From an uncultured Solirubrobacterales bacterium (lineage in GTDB: Bacteria > Actinomycetota > Thermoleophilia > Solirubrobacterales > JACPNS01), in NCBI GenBank assembly GCA_937128795.1, contig CAKZMQ010000015.1, positions 62,001-126,000 of the forward strand: 64,000 bases of DNA, in the 5' to 3' direction. The notes under the pieces are model-generated. The model did not search any database. It saw only the letters and a program-made list of their open reading frames with translations, and was not told where the DNA came from. Position 1 is the first letter of the stretch; the number at the start of each line of letters is the position of its first letter. Positions 51,683 through 60,216 of the stretch are shown piece after piece. Both the position numbers and the translations under genes were made by a program.

Positions 51683-52054
51683 ATGCTCGATCACGTCAGC
51701 TACATCGTCTCGCCAAAAGACGCGGAGGCCTGCGCCGGTTTCTACTCGATCCTTGGATTTAGCCGAGTCGAACCGCCCGACGCCCTCAAGCAGCGCGCGA
51801 TCTGGCTGCGGCTCGGCGACACGTCGATTCACCTGGTCTTTCGCGATTCTGACGGGGTGGACGTGGTGCGATCCCTTCCAGGCGCGGGTCACGTCGCGTA
51901 CGTGATCGAGCAGTACGAAATGGTCGTCGGCGCGCTGGAAAGCGCGGGCCAGAAGGTTGACCATCGAACCGAGTACTGGGGCAAGCCGCGATGCCTGGTC
52001 GCCGATCCGGCTGGGAACAGCATCGAACTGATGGCCGCTCCGCCGGCGCCATGA
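51683..52054 (+). CDS. VOC-fold protein
   Basis: 123 residues with the paired beta-alpha-beta-beta-beta layout: DHVSYIVSPKDAEACAGFYSILGFSRVEPP and GHVAYVIEQYEMVVGALESAGQKVDHRTEYWGKPRCLVADPAGNSIELMA. His 4, His 53 and a C-terminal Glu could form a metal site, as in glyoxalase I or methylmalonyl/ethylmalonyl-CoA epimerase; the latter would fit the window's metabolism but is speculation. ATGA overlap with the following gene. Confidence 0.8.
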   Translation: MLDHVSYIVSPKDAEACAGFYSILGFSRVEPPDALKQRAIWLRLGDTSIHLVFRDSDGVDVVRSLPGAGHVAYVIEQYEMVVGALESAGQKVDHRTEYWGKPRCLVADPAGNSIELMAAPPAP

Positions 52055-54195
52055 CGCGCGACGTCGGCAAAACCTCAAAGCTGCGGACCCGCGTCAGCGT
52101 CACGCTGCTAGTTCTTGCCGCGTTCGTGATCGCCGCCGCTGTCTCGGTGCAATATGTCGAATACAACGTGTTCGATTCGGCGCGATTTGCGGACAACGCG
52201 CAGGCCTCGCTCGAGATCGACGAGGTTCGAGCCGTCGTCGTCGACGACATTGGCGACCTGATCGTCAGCGAGATTTCGCAAGACGCGGTTGCCGTGCGCC
52301 CGCTGATCGACACGATCTCGAACTCGGTCATCGAAACGGCGGCTTTCCAGCGATTCTTCCGCAGCGCAGTTCTGCAGACGCACGAGGCGGCGATCAACGG
52401 CGAGACCGACAGCGCCGTGTTGACGATCGCAAACGTCGGCGTATTGATCAGCCAGGGTCTGAGGCAATTGTCGCCGCAACTTGCTGACCAGATCCCCGAT
52501 GAGTTCGACGACGTCTTGCTGCAGATCGCCGAGTTCGATTCCGTCGCCGAGTTGTCCTCCGCGGCGGAGCGCAGTGATGATTTGGCCGCGATCTTCCCGC
52601 TGCTCGCACTACTTCTCATCGCGCTTGCATTCGCCGTTTCGCCCAATCGCCTGCGCACACTCGGTCAAGTCGGATACACACTCGTTGCGTCTGGCGTATT
52701 GATCGCCATCGCATTCTTCATTTCGAAGGCGCTCGTGCTGGACGAACTCGTATCTCAGGGCGTCATCGATCGCGAGATCGGCGAGTTGATCTGGGAGACC
52801 TTCATGGGCGGCCTGTTCAGCGTCGCGGTCATCGTCGCGGCGCTGGGCGCGGTGATTGCGGCGGTCGGCGACGGCACGCTCAGTGGCATCCGACTGAAGG
52901 ATCGTCTCGCCAACTTCGCGGCACTCGGTCGCGTGCCGGAGCGTCCGCAGCTACGTGTGCTGTGGTCCGTTGGCGCGATCGCTTTGGGCGTGCTGATCGC
53001 GCTGAACCCGACCGATGCCGCTGCTGTGGCGGCGATCATCGCCGGGTTGGTCGTACTTGCGGCGGGACTGCAAGAACTTGCCTTGATGGCGGTTGACGAA
53101 TCGGCCCTTCCCGGAGGAGAGGGAAAGGCCGCCCGCAGCCGGGGCGAAAGGCGAATGATCCGAACAATCGCGATCGTTTCTGTGATCGGTGTATTTGTCG
53201 TAGTTTCGATCGGCGCCATTCGAGTCGGCGGCGGGCTGGAAGGCCTGGGCATAGTCAGTGATCCCCGGGCCTGCAACGGCAGCCGTGATCTCTGCGACCG
53301 ACCGTTGAACGAAGTCGCGATAGCTGCAACCCACAACTCGATGTCCGTTGCGGCCAAACCGAACTGGCTGTTTCCGGCGCATGAGGAGCCTGTCGCCACG
53401 CAGCTTGCCGATGGCATCCACGGCCTGCTGATCGACGTATATTTCGCCTATCCCGGCAAGCGCGTCTACACCGACACCGAACGCAGTTCTCCGAAGGCGG
53501 GCGACGTGATCCTCGAGGAGTTCGGTGCCGAGTTTGTCGGCGCAGCCAACCGAATTCGCCGCTCGATTTCGAAACCCCAGGGCATTGACCCGGAGCTGTT
53601 TCTCTGTCACGGCTTCTGTGAGCTTGGTGCCACGCCGCTTGCCGAGGTGCTGATCGAAGTGCGCGAGTACCTCGAAAAGAACCCACGCGAGGTGTTGGTG
53701 ATCGTGTTCGAGGACTACGTGCCGGTTTCGGATCTCGCCGAGTCGATCGAGGCCAATGGCCTGCGCAATTACGCATACGACGGTCCGTGGGGTCCGGAAT
53801 GGCCGACGCTCGGCGAGATGATCGACGACGGCGGGCGACTCGTGCTGTTGACCGAGAACGCTGAGCCAGACGTCCCCTGGATTCACAACGCATTCCAGTC
53901 GATCCAGGAAACGCCGTTCAACTTTCCGACGATCGAGTCGTTGCGTGCGCCCGCATCCTGCGACGAAAGCCGTGGCGCTCCCGAGAACTCGGTCTTCTTG
54001 ATCAATCACTGGGTCGACACCGCGCCAAATCCGCGACCGAGCATCGCCGCGCGCGTCAACAGCTTCGCGTTTCTGAAGAACCGCATCGAGCGCTGCCAGC
54101 GCGATCGCAATCTGCTCGGCAACCTGATCGCCGTCGATTTCTATCGCGAGGGGGATCTGTTTGCGGTGGTCGACGATCTCAACCAGGAACGGTGA
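52051..54195 (+). CDS. Membrane protein with extracytoplasmic PI-PLC-like catalytic domain
   Basis: 714 residues from the ATG at 52051 (ATGA overlap). One N-terminal helix (15-38), a soluble region, then about seven further helices between residues 180 and 400. The C-terminal 300 residues resemble the PI-PLC X domain: EVAIAATHNSMS (first catalytic His), GLLIDVYF, LFLCHGFCELGATPLAEVLIEV (second His) and LLTENAEP. In PLC proteins these His pairs cleave phosphodiesters; here the domain probably faces outward. Ca2+ residues are not clear. Confidence 0.83.
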   Translation: MTRDVGKTSKLRTRVSVTLLVLAAFVIAAAVSVQYVEYNVFDSARFADNAQASLEIDEVRAVVVDDIGDLIVSEISQDAVAVRPLIDTISNSVIETAAFQRFFRSAVLQTHEAAINGETDSAVLTIANVGVLISQGLRQLSPQLADQIPDEFDDVLLQIAEFDSVAELSSAAERSDDLAAIFPLLALLLIALAFAVSPNRLRTLGQVGYTLVASGVLIAIAFFISKALVLDELVSQGVIDREIGELIWETFMGGLFSVAVIVAALGAVIAAVGDGTLSGIRLKDRLANFAALGRVPERPQLRVLWSVGAIALGVLIALNPTDAAAVAAIIAGLVVLAAGLQELALMAVDESALPGGEGKAARSRGERRMIRTIAIVSVIGVFVVVSIGAIRVGGGLEGLGIVSDPRACNGSRDLCDRPLNEVAIAATHNSMSVAAKPNWLFPAHEEPVATQLADGIHGLLIDVYFAYPGKRVYTDTERSSPKAGDVILEEFGAEFVGAANRIRRSISKPQGIDPELFLCHGFCELGATPLAEVLIEVREYLEKNPREVLVIVFEDYVPVSDLAESIEANGLRNYAYDGPWGPEWPTLGEMIDDGGRLVLLTENAEPDVPWIHNAFQSIQETPFNFPTIESLRAPASCDESRGAPENSVFLINHWVDTAPNPRPSIAARVNSFAFLKNRIERCQRDRNLLGNLIAVDFYREGDLFAVVDDLNQER

Positions 54196-54272
54196 AGCGT
54201 CGCCAATACACTGATCGCTCTCGGCGGCCTCGTCGCTGGTGGCGGCCCGAACTACACGGAGGACTCGGACAA

Positions 54273-54773
54273 ATGGTTTTTGAAGATGTTTTGCGACGGG
54301 CGGCTGCAGTGTTCTTGGCCTGCGGTGTGATTCTCGTACTCGCGTTCTCGTCGGTTGGGCACGCGGCGAAGAAGTCAAGGATCTCAGGCACGTACAAGGG
54401 GACCGCCACGGCCACTCAGGGATCGACCAAGTACGGCTCAACCAAGTTCGTCATCTCCAAGAATCGGCTGAAGAACTTCGCGATCAACAAAGTGCCGATC
54501 GACTGCGGCGTGCGGATCGACCTGATGAATTTCGGTTTCACCGTGGCCAACAACGTCCTGAAGGCCTACGGACTCAAGACGAGGAACATCAAGCTGAGTA
54601 GGTCGGGAAGGCTGAAGTTCAACTTCGTTCAACCCGGTAGTTACGACCGCACATACGTGAACGTCAAGTTCCGCAAGAGGTCGGCATCGGGAACCGTCGT
54701 TCGCAAGCCGGGACCGGGCGAACTGAGGTCGAGCAACTGCAGCGGTTCGGCGAAGTTCAAATTGAAGCGATAG
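54273..54773 (+). CDS. Secreted basic protein, unknown function
   Basis: 166 residues from the ATG at 54273, which has GGAGG 10 nt upstream. Signal peptide (residues 9-32, ending GHA-A), then a very basic, Lys/Ser-rich beta-type domain (SGTYKGTATATQGSTKYGSTKFVISKNRLKNFAINKVPIDCG) with two cysteines that could pair. No family recognised. Follows the PLC-like gene by about 75 nt. Confidence 0.78.
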   Translation: MVFEDVLRRAAAVFLACGVILVLAFSSVGHAAKKSRISGTYKGTATATQGSTKYGSTKFVISKNRLKNFAINKVPIDCGVRIDLMNFGFTVANNVLKAYGLKTRNIKLSRSGRLKFNFVQPGSYDRTYVNVKFRKRSASGTVVRKPGPGELRSSNCSGSAKFKLKR

Positions 54774-54784
54774 GCGGACGCAGT

Positions 54785-55228
54785 TCAGCCCATAAACCCG
54801 TTGTCTCCCGCCTCAAGTTGCTCAATCGTTACGACGGCTTTGACGATCTGGCCGGTCGCGACGATCTGACCGTCGCATTCGCCACGCGCGGTCACAAACA
54901 GCGCGTTGCGCCCCAGCCGATCCACGTTGGCGGTCACTTTGATGCGTTTGCCGATGGGCAGGGGGCGAAGCAGCGAAACGCTGTTGCTGGCGGTGACGGC
55001 GTTTGTCCCCGGTTCGAACAGCTCGGCTGCAGCCAGGTAGGCGGCAACGTCGAGCAGCAGCGGCACGATCCCGCCGTGCAGGACTTCGTAAAGGTTGACG
55101 TTGTTCTCATCGGTGACCACGGTGACGCCGCGCGCCGGGTCGTTGGAGTCGATCAGCTCAATCCCGACGGATTTGTGTAGCGGCAGGTTCAATACGGCGG
55201 CGACGAGCTCTTCATAGGTTTGGTTCAT
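54785..55228 (-). CDS. PaaI-type hotdog thioesterase
   Basis: 147 residues. Hotdog fold with the PaaI-like LYEVLHGGIVPLLLDVAAYLAA (HGG turn and the acidic residue in the following helix), then SVSLLRPLPIGKRIKVTANVDRLGRNALFVTARGE. Such enzymes hydrolyse aryl- or acyl-CoA esters. The 37-nt gap before the next minus-strand gene suggests a short operon. Confidence 0.87.
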   Translation of the reverse strand: MNQTYEELVAAVLNLPLHKSVGIELIDSNDPARGVTVVTDENNVNLYEVLHGGIVPLLLDVAAYLAAAELFEPGTNAVTASNSVSLLRPLPIGKRIKVTANVDRLGRNALFVTARGECDGQIVATGQIVKAVVTIEQLEAGDNGFMG

Positions 55229-55265
55229 GCGCAGATAATGGCGAACCGGCGACGTGAACTTTCGA

Positions 55266-55715
55266 CTAGACGTCGAATTTGACGACCTCGACGCTGCCGG
55301 CGCGGCGCAGCCCGGCGATCAGATCGAGTGTCTCCGCCAGCAGTGATGCGCCGTCGGCGCGCTCCACCGCGGCAAGATCGAAAGCCACCGTCGTATCGGT
55401 GCGCCTTGACGTGGCCGCGCCGATGGCCTGCTGCATCGCGACATGCCACTCGGCCGGGCTGGATCCGGCGCGCGCGTGGGCGTTGCTCGGCGGAGCAGCA
55501 TTGAGCACGGCGTGTCGTGCGTTTTCGATCAGAGTGAGCGCGAACGGCTCAGCCGTCGCCAGCTCCGCCGGCATCACAAAGCTCGCCGGCAAGTCACGCT
55601 CCGCCAACAAGCGCAGTATTCGCGGAAGCGCGGGGGAAATGGCTTCATCGGGTTGGCCGCCGGAGAGATCGGCGAAGACGATTGAAATCGTCGCGGTCTT
55701 TGCTTCGCCAGGCAT
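55266..55715 (-). CDS. Hypothetical protein resembling a degenerate NodB-type deacetylase
   Basis: 149 residues; ALPRILRLLAERDLPASFVMPAELATAEP mimics the NodB segment in which strand and helix precede the metal site, but the metal-binding Asp-Asp and HxxxH are missing and the chain is much shorter than a deacetylase. It may be a remnant or an unrelated alpha/beta protein. Confidence 0.6.
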   Translation of the reverse strand: MPGEAKTATISIVFADLSGGQPDEAISPALPRILRLLAERDLPASFVMPAELATAEPFALTLIENARHAVLNAAPPSNAHARAGSSPAEWHVAMQQAIGAATSRRTDTTVAFDLAAVERADGASLLAETLDLIAGLRRAGSVEVVKFDV

Positions 55716-55814
55716 CCGCCGAGGCTACCCGCACTCGCGACGCGAGCCGTCGCAATCTCCAAACATCGACGCGAGCGATGCGGAAACACCCGATTGCTAG
55801 ATTCACCTCATCCT

Positions 55815-55887
55815 GCCGCCATCGTCTAGGGGACTAGGACGCCGCCCTCTCACGGCGGAAACCGGGGTTCGAATCCCCGTGGCGGTA
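55815..55887 (+). tRNA. tRNA-Glu (CUC)
   Basis: Acceptor GCCGCCA/TGGCGGT (first pair G-T), anticodon stem CCGCC/GGCGG with loop CTCTCAC (anticodon CTC), T-arm CGGGG-TTCGAAT-CCCCG, discriminator A. It marks the left edge of the accessory region and is a plausible attachment gene for the integrase downstream. Confidence 0.96.
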
Positions 55888-56043
55888 CTACAGCAAGCCC
55901 CGCAGCAATGCGGGTTTGCAGGGGACAGAACCCCGCAAAAGTGGAATTGCGGACAGTTCTGTGGACAGTTTTTCTCGTGGAGGGTTGGATGATGCGGGGG
56001 AGGCTGTCCGCTCCACCCCCGCCTCGAACCAGAAGCTCATTCG

Positions 56044-56658
56044 TTAGAACTGGCTCGTGCGCCGGAGTTCCGGAGTCACAAGATCGTGATCTTGGAACCA
56101 ACCGCCGCGATCACCAATACTCGGATCCCAGCGCCAGATGCGATTGTCGAGCGCGTAGATCCAAAGTTCCACCAGTTCGCCGATACTCGCCGCAACCTGC
56201 GGACCGCGATCATTTGGATCCCACATCGGATCGGTGTTTCGGACAGCGCAGCATCCATCATCGTCCGGCGTGCAGTCAACTGCGGTCGGCGCGGTCGTGA
56301 ACGGAAGCCAGGACGGATTCCACCAGTAGTCGGGATCGTCGGGTTCGACTTCTTTGGCTAGCTCCAGTTCGTCGGCGCGCGCGGTGATGGTCTCTGCGAG
56401 AGTCCAAATTCGACGCTGCGGGCCAACAGTGCACGCGTTGCCGCCGTACGGATCGTCGCTGAGTGGAGACGCTCCGTCGTGCCATTTCCACCAAAGCCGG
56501 GCCTCGTCGGGAAGGTGGAGCCCGATCTGAGCCGAGAGTTCGTCAATCTCGGAGTCGCTTAGGCCGGGATTGAGTCTCGAAACTACCGGCGCATCCTGAG
56601 TGAGGAGCGAACTTTCGAGCCTCCCGAGGAGCTCTGTGGACAGCTTAACTTTGCTCAT
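56044..56658 (-). CDS. SMI1/KNR4-domain protein
   Basis: 204 residues with the SMI1/KNR4 layout: NPGLSDSEIDELSAQIGLHLPDEARLWWKWHDGASP, then a tryptophan-rich middle (YWWNPSWLPFTTAPTAVDCTPDDDGC) and a terminal IGELVELWIYALDNRIWRW. In bacteria this domain often serves as immunity or anti-toxin protein in polymorphic-toxin and other conflict systems. Here no toxin is recognisable next to it, so it may be an orphan immunity gene or part of the nearby system. Confidence 0.82.
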   Translation of the reverse strand: MSKVKLSTELLGRLESSLLTQDAPVVSRLNPGLSDSEIDELSAQIGLHLPDEARLWWKWHDGASPLSDDPYGGNACTVGPQRRIWTLAETITARADELELAKEVEPDDPDYWWNPSWLPFTTAPTAVDCTPDDDGCCAVRNTDPMWDPNDRGPQVAASIGELVELWIYALDNRIWRWDPSIGDRGGWFQDHDLVTPELRRTSQF

Positions 56659-56759
56659 CTAGTTTCCAAGATTGCAAATCGAGGTAGTTGAGAGTTTCAT
56701 CGTCTGAGATTGAACTGGCGATTCTGATTCCTACCTACGGCCGACCGGTCGCGAAGATG

Positions 56760-58151
56760 TCACTTCGCTGTGGAGGCCTGCTGCGTCGAGACGTCGTCCG
56801 GATGACGGTCCTCAGGCCAATACTTCAAGCTCTGCATGTACTGGCTCGCCTCTGGGTGCTCCGAAAACTCCAACAGGTTTCCGACCTGTTCCAGCAGTAC
56901 ATCCCTGACTTCTGCCGGCGATGCGAAAAAGAACTCGCGCCGGAGATTTACGTGATTGACGCGTTTCTCGGCAAACGCTTGATGAAGGTCCGCTTCGACC
57001 GAGACAGCATCGTCGGCAAAGAACATCGCGTGAACGTCGAACGGGAATGGCACGGACGCGTCACTTAGTTCCCGAACTCTGTCCATCGGCTCGAGCCGTC
57101 TTGTCAAGCCGATCTTCACAACATTTGGACCCAGCGCCCCCCGGTTGCTGATTACGTATACGTAGCCAGCCCGGATATTCGCGATGCGGTAATCGTTCTT
57201 CTCGATCGCCTCATCGATCGAGTGCAGCCTTTCGTTGAGCTCGGCCATTCCCTCCTCATCACCAGCGGTCTCAAGAGCGGCGAGAGCGTTGGCATAGTGC
57301 CGTCTCTCTTTGTCGAGGCGCGCCTTCTCGGCCGCAAGTTCCTGTTCAGCCCTTCGCTCTTCTCGCAAACGCTCACGTTCGTCGCGCGCTTCCTCCTTCT
57401 CGACCTGAAGCTTCATCAGGTAGTCAGCGGTGAGTTCCAGTTCTTTCACACGGAGGGCGTGATAATCAGGGTTAATTCTCATCTCCATCATCGCGCCAAG
57501 TCGTGCGATCGATGTAACCGATGCCTCAAGGCGCTTTTTCGCAGTGAGGACGTTGCCAGATCGAAGGGCGCGAACGCAATTGTCTGCTTCGACGTTGTAA
57601 GTCCGCAACATCAATTTGGAAAACTCAGAAGTCATTCGCTTGCCCTGCGCCAACGAGTTGTTGTAGGTGAATATGTCGGACGCCAATACAGCCGTTCGCG
57701 CACGCACCATCGTTGAGATATCCGCTTCCAAGCTTTTGAGCTGCTCTTTGTATTCGGCGGCGTTCTCCAGTGGGTGGTGATAGCGATAGATGCCGACTTC
57801 CTGCAGTATGAGGTCGTCGTCAAGTTCCACTCGTCCCTCATCGGATCCGCCAGTGCTCAAACGCAAAACTTCGGCCTCTAACTCGGCCACGCGTTGCTGT
57901 AGTTCCTCGACCGACGTCGGCGGCAGGGTGGCAGTAGCCGCCGATTCCGGCTGGGGGTCTTCCCCGGCAGAATCTGACTCCGGTTGTGCCGCCACAGGTG
58001 ATGCCTCCGCCTGTTCGCGAACCCAAAACTGCCAGCCGTCGGGCGCGGCAGGCCAGCCCGGATCAGGGGTCCAGCCCGGAGGGGGTGACCAACCGTCAGT
58101 CGGAACATCCCAGCCCGGGGGTGGGTTGTACGTGTAACCGGCCGGTGTCAC
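56760..58151 (-). CDS. DUF4041/GIY-YIG (T5orf172-like) nuclease-domain protein
   Basis: 463 residues with a GTG start at 58151 inside a GTGA overlap with the upstream gene. Residues 1-45 are a Trp/Pro-rich PPGW repeat region (DUF2510-like, usually protein- or membrane-interacting); a leucine-rich coiled coil is near 75-100; residues 120-310 resemble DUF4041; the C-terminal 335-440 is a T5orf172/GIY-YIG-type domain (YVYVISNRG ... VKIGLTRR ... VEADLHQAF ... EFFFASPAEVRDVL). The Tyr, Arg and Glu of the GIY-YIG active site are present, so DNA cleavage is possible. Phage- and defence-linked proteins often carry this pair. Confidence 0.85.
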   Translation of the reverse strand: MTPAGYTYNPPPGWDVPTDGWSPPPGWTPDPGWPAAPDGWQFWVREQAEASPVAAQPESDSAGEDPQPESAATATLPPTSVEELQQRVAELEAEVLRLSTGGSDEGRVELDDDLILQEVGIYRYHHPLENAAEYKEQLKSLEADISTMVRARTAVLASDIFTYNNSLAQGKRMTSEFSKLMLRTYNVEADNCVRALRSGNVLTAKKRLEASVTSIARLGAMMEMRINPDYHALRVKELELTADYLMKLQVEKEEARDERERLREERRAEQELAAEKARLDKERRHYANALAALETAGDEEGMAELNERLHSIDEAIEKNDYRIANIRAGYVYVISNRGALGPNVVKIGLTRRLEPMDRVRELSDASVPFPFDVHAMFFADDAVSVEADLHQAFAEKRVNHVNLRREFFFASPAEVRDVLLEQVGNLLEFSEHPEASQYMQSLKYWPEDRHPDDVSTQQASTAK

Positions 58152-59416
58152 GTCGCGCGAACTCCCGGTGCGCTGTCGATGCCGACTAGCTCAAACGGAT
58201 TCTTTGAAAGCGCGGCTCCGAGATGTTCCAACGTCGCGGACGGTATGACGTTTCGCAGATCAAACTCCAGGAATGCCTGACGTTCAGCCGCGACAGCGAC
58301 GAATACGATCCGCTGTTCGGAACCGGTGGCAGGATCACGGGCTTCTGTCGCAACTTGCAGCGCGATCGTCTGTATCGTCCCAGCGCGATCCGCCTCAAAG
58401 ATCTCGTGTAACACCCTCAACGCGACCTGGTGGACCACGCTCGCATAGCGATCCTTCTGCGCCTTCTTAGATAGTGCCGTTGCGGTGATTTCATCCTTCG
58501 CCTTGACGTATTTGTAGGTCTTCTCACCGGGGAGAGAGTCTGGGCGAGCTATCAGGACGGTGAGGGTCAGCTCCGAAGTCGTTGGGTCGAATTCGTACTC
58601 GTGCTCCACATCAAGCCATTCGGGGTAGACAGCGTTTCCCAGAACGATCCCCACGTATTGAGTTACCGCATCATGCTCGCCAGCCGCGAGTCCGGCGATT
58701 AGGGAATCGAGCTGCTGATTGGCATCGGCGGTTTCGAGTTCGCGCAGCTGACATTCGCTCGCGTAGGCATCTCTGGCTGCTTTCAACTCATCGAGCCTGC
58801 GTTGTTCGGCGACTTCACGCTGGCGCTGTTGCTCCTGCTCACGGGCGGGAAGCGATGCCAGCTCTGCCTGCCATGCCTCGTGCTGCTGAGCAAATGTCAA
58901 TCGCGCCGACTCGACTGCCGCTGCATGCTTTTTCTTGCCGCCAAAGATGTTTCCAATTCCTGTAGGAGGCGTGGGTTCGCTAAACACTGGCTCGGGGGGA
59001 GACGCGAGTGGCGTGACCTCAGGCGTCTCAACCTCAAGGTCGGTGCGCGGAAACGGCGGGTGGTCAGGCACGGCTCTGAGGGTTTCGAGCTCAACGTAAT
59101 CATCAACATCGAGTGTCGCGGCCAGAATCGAGGAGAGTTCTTCGTCCAGCTCGGCCAGCTGCGTATTGAGCGCATCGACCTCTGCCAACTGCGCCTCCTG
59201 ATGGAGGCGCTTGGCTTCCTTTGCTGCAGCCTTCTGCTCCGCAGCGGAGGCTCTAGCCGCCGCTGCGGCTGCGCGCTCCGCCTGACGCTGGGCGCGTTCC
59301 ATCTCACGCACGGCGGCCGCGTGCGCTCGATGCTGTTCACGCTGCTGGCGCTCCCTCGCACGTGCCGCCTGTTTATTCTGATGCTGTATCTCGGCAAAGA
59401 ACCCGCGTCGTCCCAT
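58148..59416 (-). CDS. Long coiled-coil protein, restriction-system-like
   Basis: 422 residues from the ATG at 59416 (MGRRGFFAEIQHQNKQ) with GAGGTG upstream. Residues 10-105 are an Ala/Arg/Gln coiled coil, with another coiled coil at about 185-235; the C-terminal part (about 255-420: DVEHEYEFDPTTSELTLTVLIARPDS ... RIVFVAVAAERQAFLEFDL ... ALSKNPFELVGID) recalls the region preceding the Mrr-type nuclease domain in actinobacterial proteins annotated as restriction system proteins. No D...ExK nuclease motif is visible. GTGA overlap with the GIY-YIG gene downstream suggests the nuclease is provided by the partner. Confidence 0.78.
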   Translation of the reverse strand: MGRRGFFAEIQHQNKQAARARERQQREQHRAHAAAVREMERAQRQAERAAAAAARASAAEQKAAAKEAKRLHQEAQLAEVDALNTQLAELDEELSSILAATLDVDDYVELETLRAVPDHPPFPRTDLEVETPEVTPLASPPEPVFSEPTPPTGIGNIFGGKKKHAAAVESARLTFAQQHEAWQAELASLPAREQEQQRQREVAEQRRLDELKAARDAYASECQLRELETADANQQLDSLIAGLAAGEHDAVTQYVGIVLGNAVYPEWLDVEHEYEFDPTTSELTLTVLIARPDSLPGEKTYKYVKAKDEITATALSKKAQKDRYASVVHQVALRVLHEIFEADRAGTIQTIALQVATEARDPATGSEQRIVFVAVAAERQAFLEFDLRNVIPSATLEHLGAALSKNPFELVGIDSAPGVRAT

Positions 59417-59613
59417 TCTGCACCTCACGATCGTTTCATGGCCTAGGCACCGGAGCGGCAACGATGCCCCTAACCGTGTCCCCTGCGGGGTTAGGTTATC
59501 TACCTAAATTCGCTGAGTGCAACTTCTTTCTGACCACGACGAAACAGCCTGTCCAAGTAAACCGGCGGGTTCTAACTCCCCGCTAGTTTGCGAGCCGTTG
59601 ACAAAATCAATGG

Positions 59614-60216
59614 TCACGCGCTTCCGTCTCGCGTTGTGGTGAAATCGATCAGCGAATGAAGGTCTGCGTCCGAAATGCCCATTTCGCGATCGGTTCTAAG
59701 TAGAAGTGACGGGCTCGACCATTCATGCGCAAACCTACGAGATTCGAAGTTAATGTGATCATCCACCCAGGCGAATGCTCGACCTCTGTTCGGTTCGGAC
59801 GTTAGAAATTCAGCCACCACCGGCAACTTCCGCACAATCGACGGACTTCCATAACTTCGGTCCCACTTCAAATCTTCAGGCCGAGTAAACGGATCGTGAT
59901 GCCAAAGCGGCAACCCATCGTCACCCTCGACCTCATAGTGCGCGGTGTCACCTTCCTTGCCTTCCGGGATCTCCAAGAACGGCCGCGGCGGAAGCCCATA
60001 AATCGCACCCAGCTCGTTCGCGTGCTCCATCCAGTCGGTGCACCAAATGATCTCGAACGCCGCGTCGAGCGCAGCAAGCCGCTCCTGATTCTCCGGCACG
60101 ATCGGAATGCTCGCAACAGCGACGAACTGCTTCGGCCATTCCGGACGATCACCGAACGGCGCGATCACGCCGTCGACATCAAGAAACAGGAATGGCTTGG
60201 GGGAGTTGGCAGTCAT
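59614..60216 (-). CDS. HAD-like hydrolase (Swiss-army-knife RNA-repair type)
   Basis: 200 residues from the ATG at 60216, which overlaps the integrase stop (ATGA); the longer ORF-track start is antisense-like noise inside the integrase. N-terminal FLFLDVDGVIAPFG supplies the nucleophile Asp and DxD, IIWCTDWMEHAN the second motif, and AFAWVDDHI the metal-binding motif, so catalysis is possible. Matches the HAD_SAK type. Its tight coupling to an integrase is unusual. Confidence 0.83.
   Translation of the reverse strand: MTANSPKPFLFLDVDGVIAPFGDRPEWPKQFVAVASIPIVPENQERLAALDAAFEIIWCTDWMEHANELGAIYGLPPRPFLEIPEGKEGDTAHYEVEGDDGLPLWHHDPFTRPEDLKWDRSYGSPSIVRKLPVVAEFLTSEPNRGRAFAWVDDHINFESRRFAHEWSSPSLLLRTDREMGISDADLHSLIDFTTTRDGSA

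Noticed and set aside
55850-56101. 83-residue minus-strand ORF across tRNA-Glu
   Set aside because: The PRGFEPRFPP ending is the translated antisense of the tRNA T-arm, a common false gene call.
57838-58137. Plus-strand ORFs over the DUF4041 gene
   Set aside because: Shadows of the Pro/Trp-rich N-terminus on the opposite strand.
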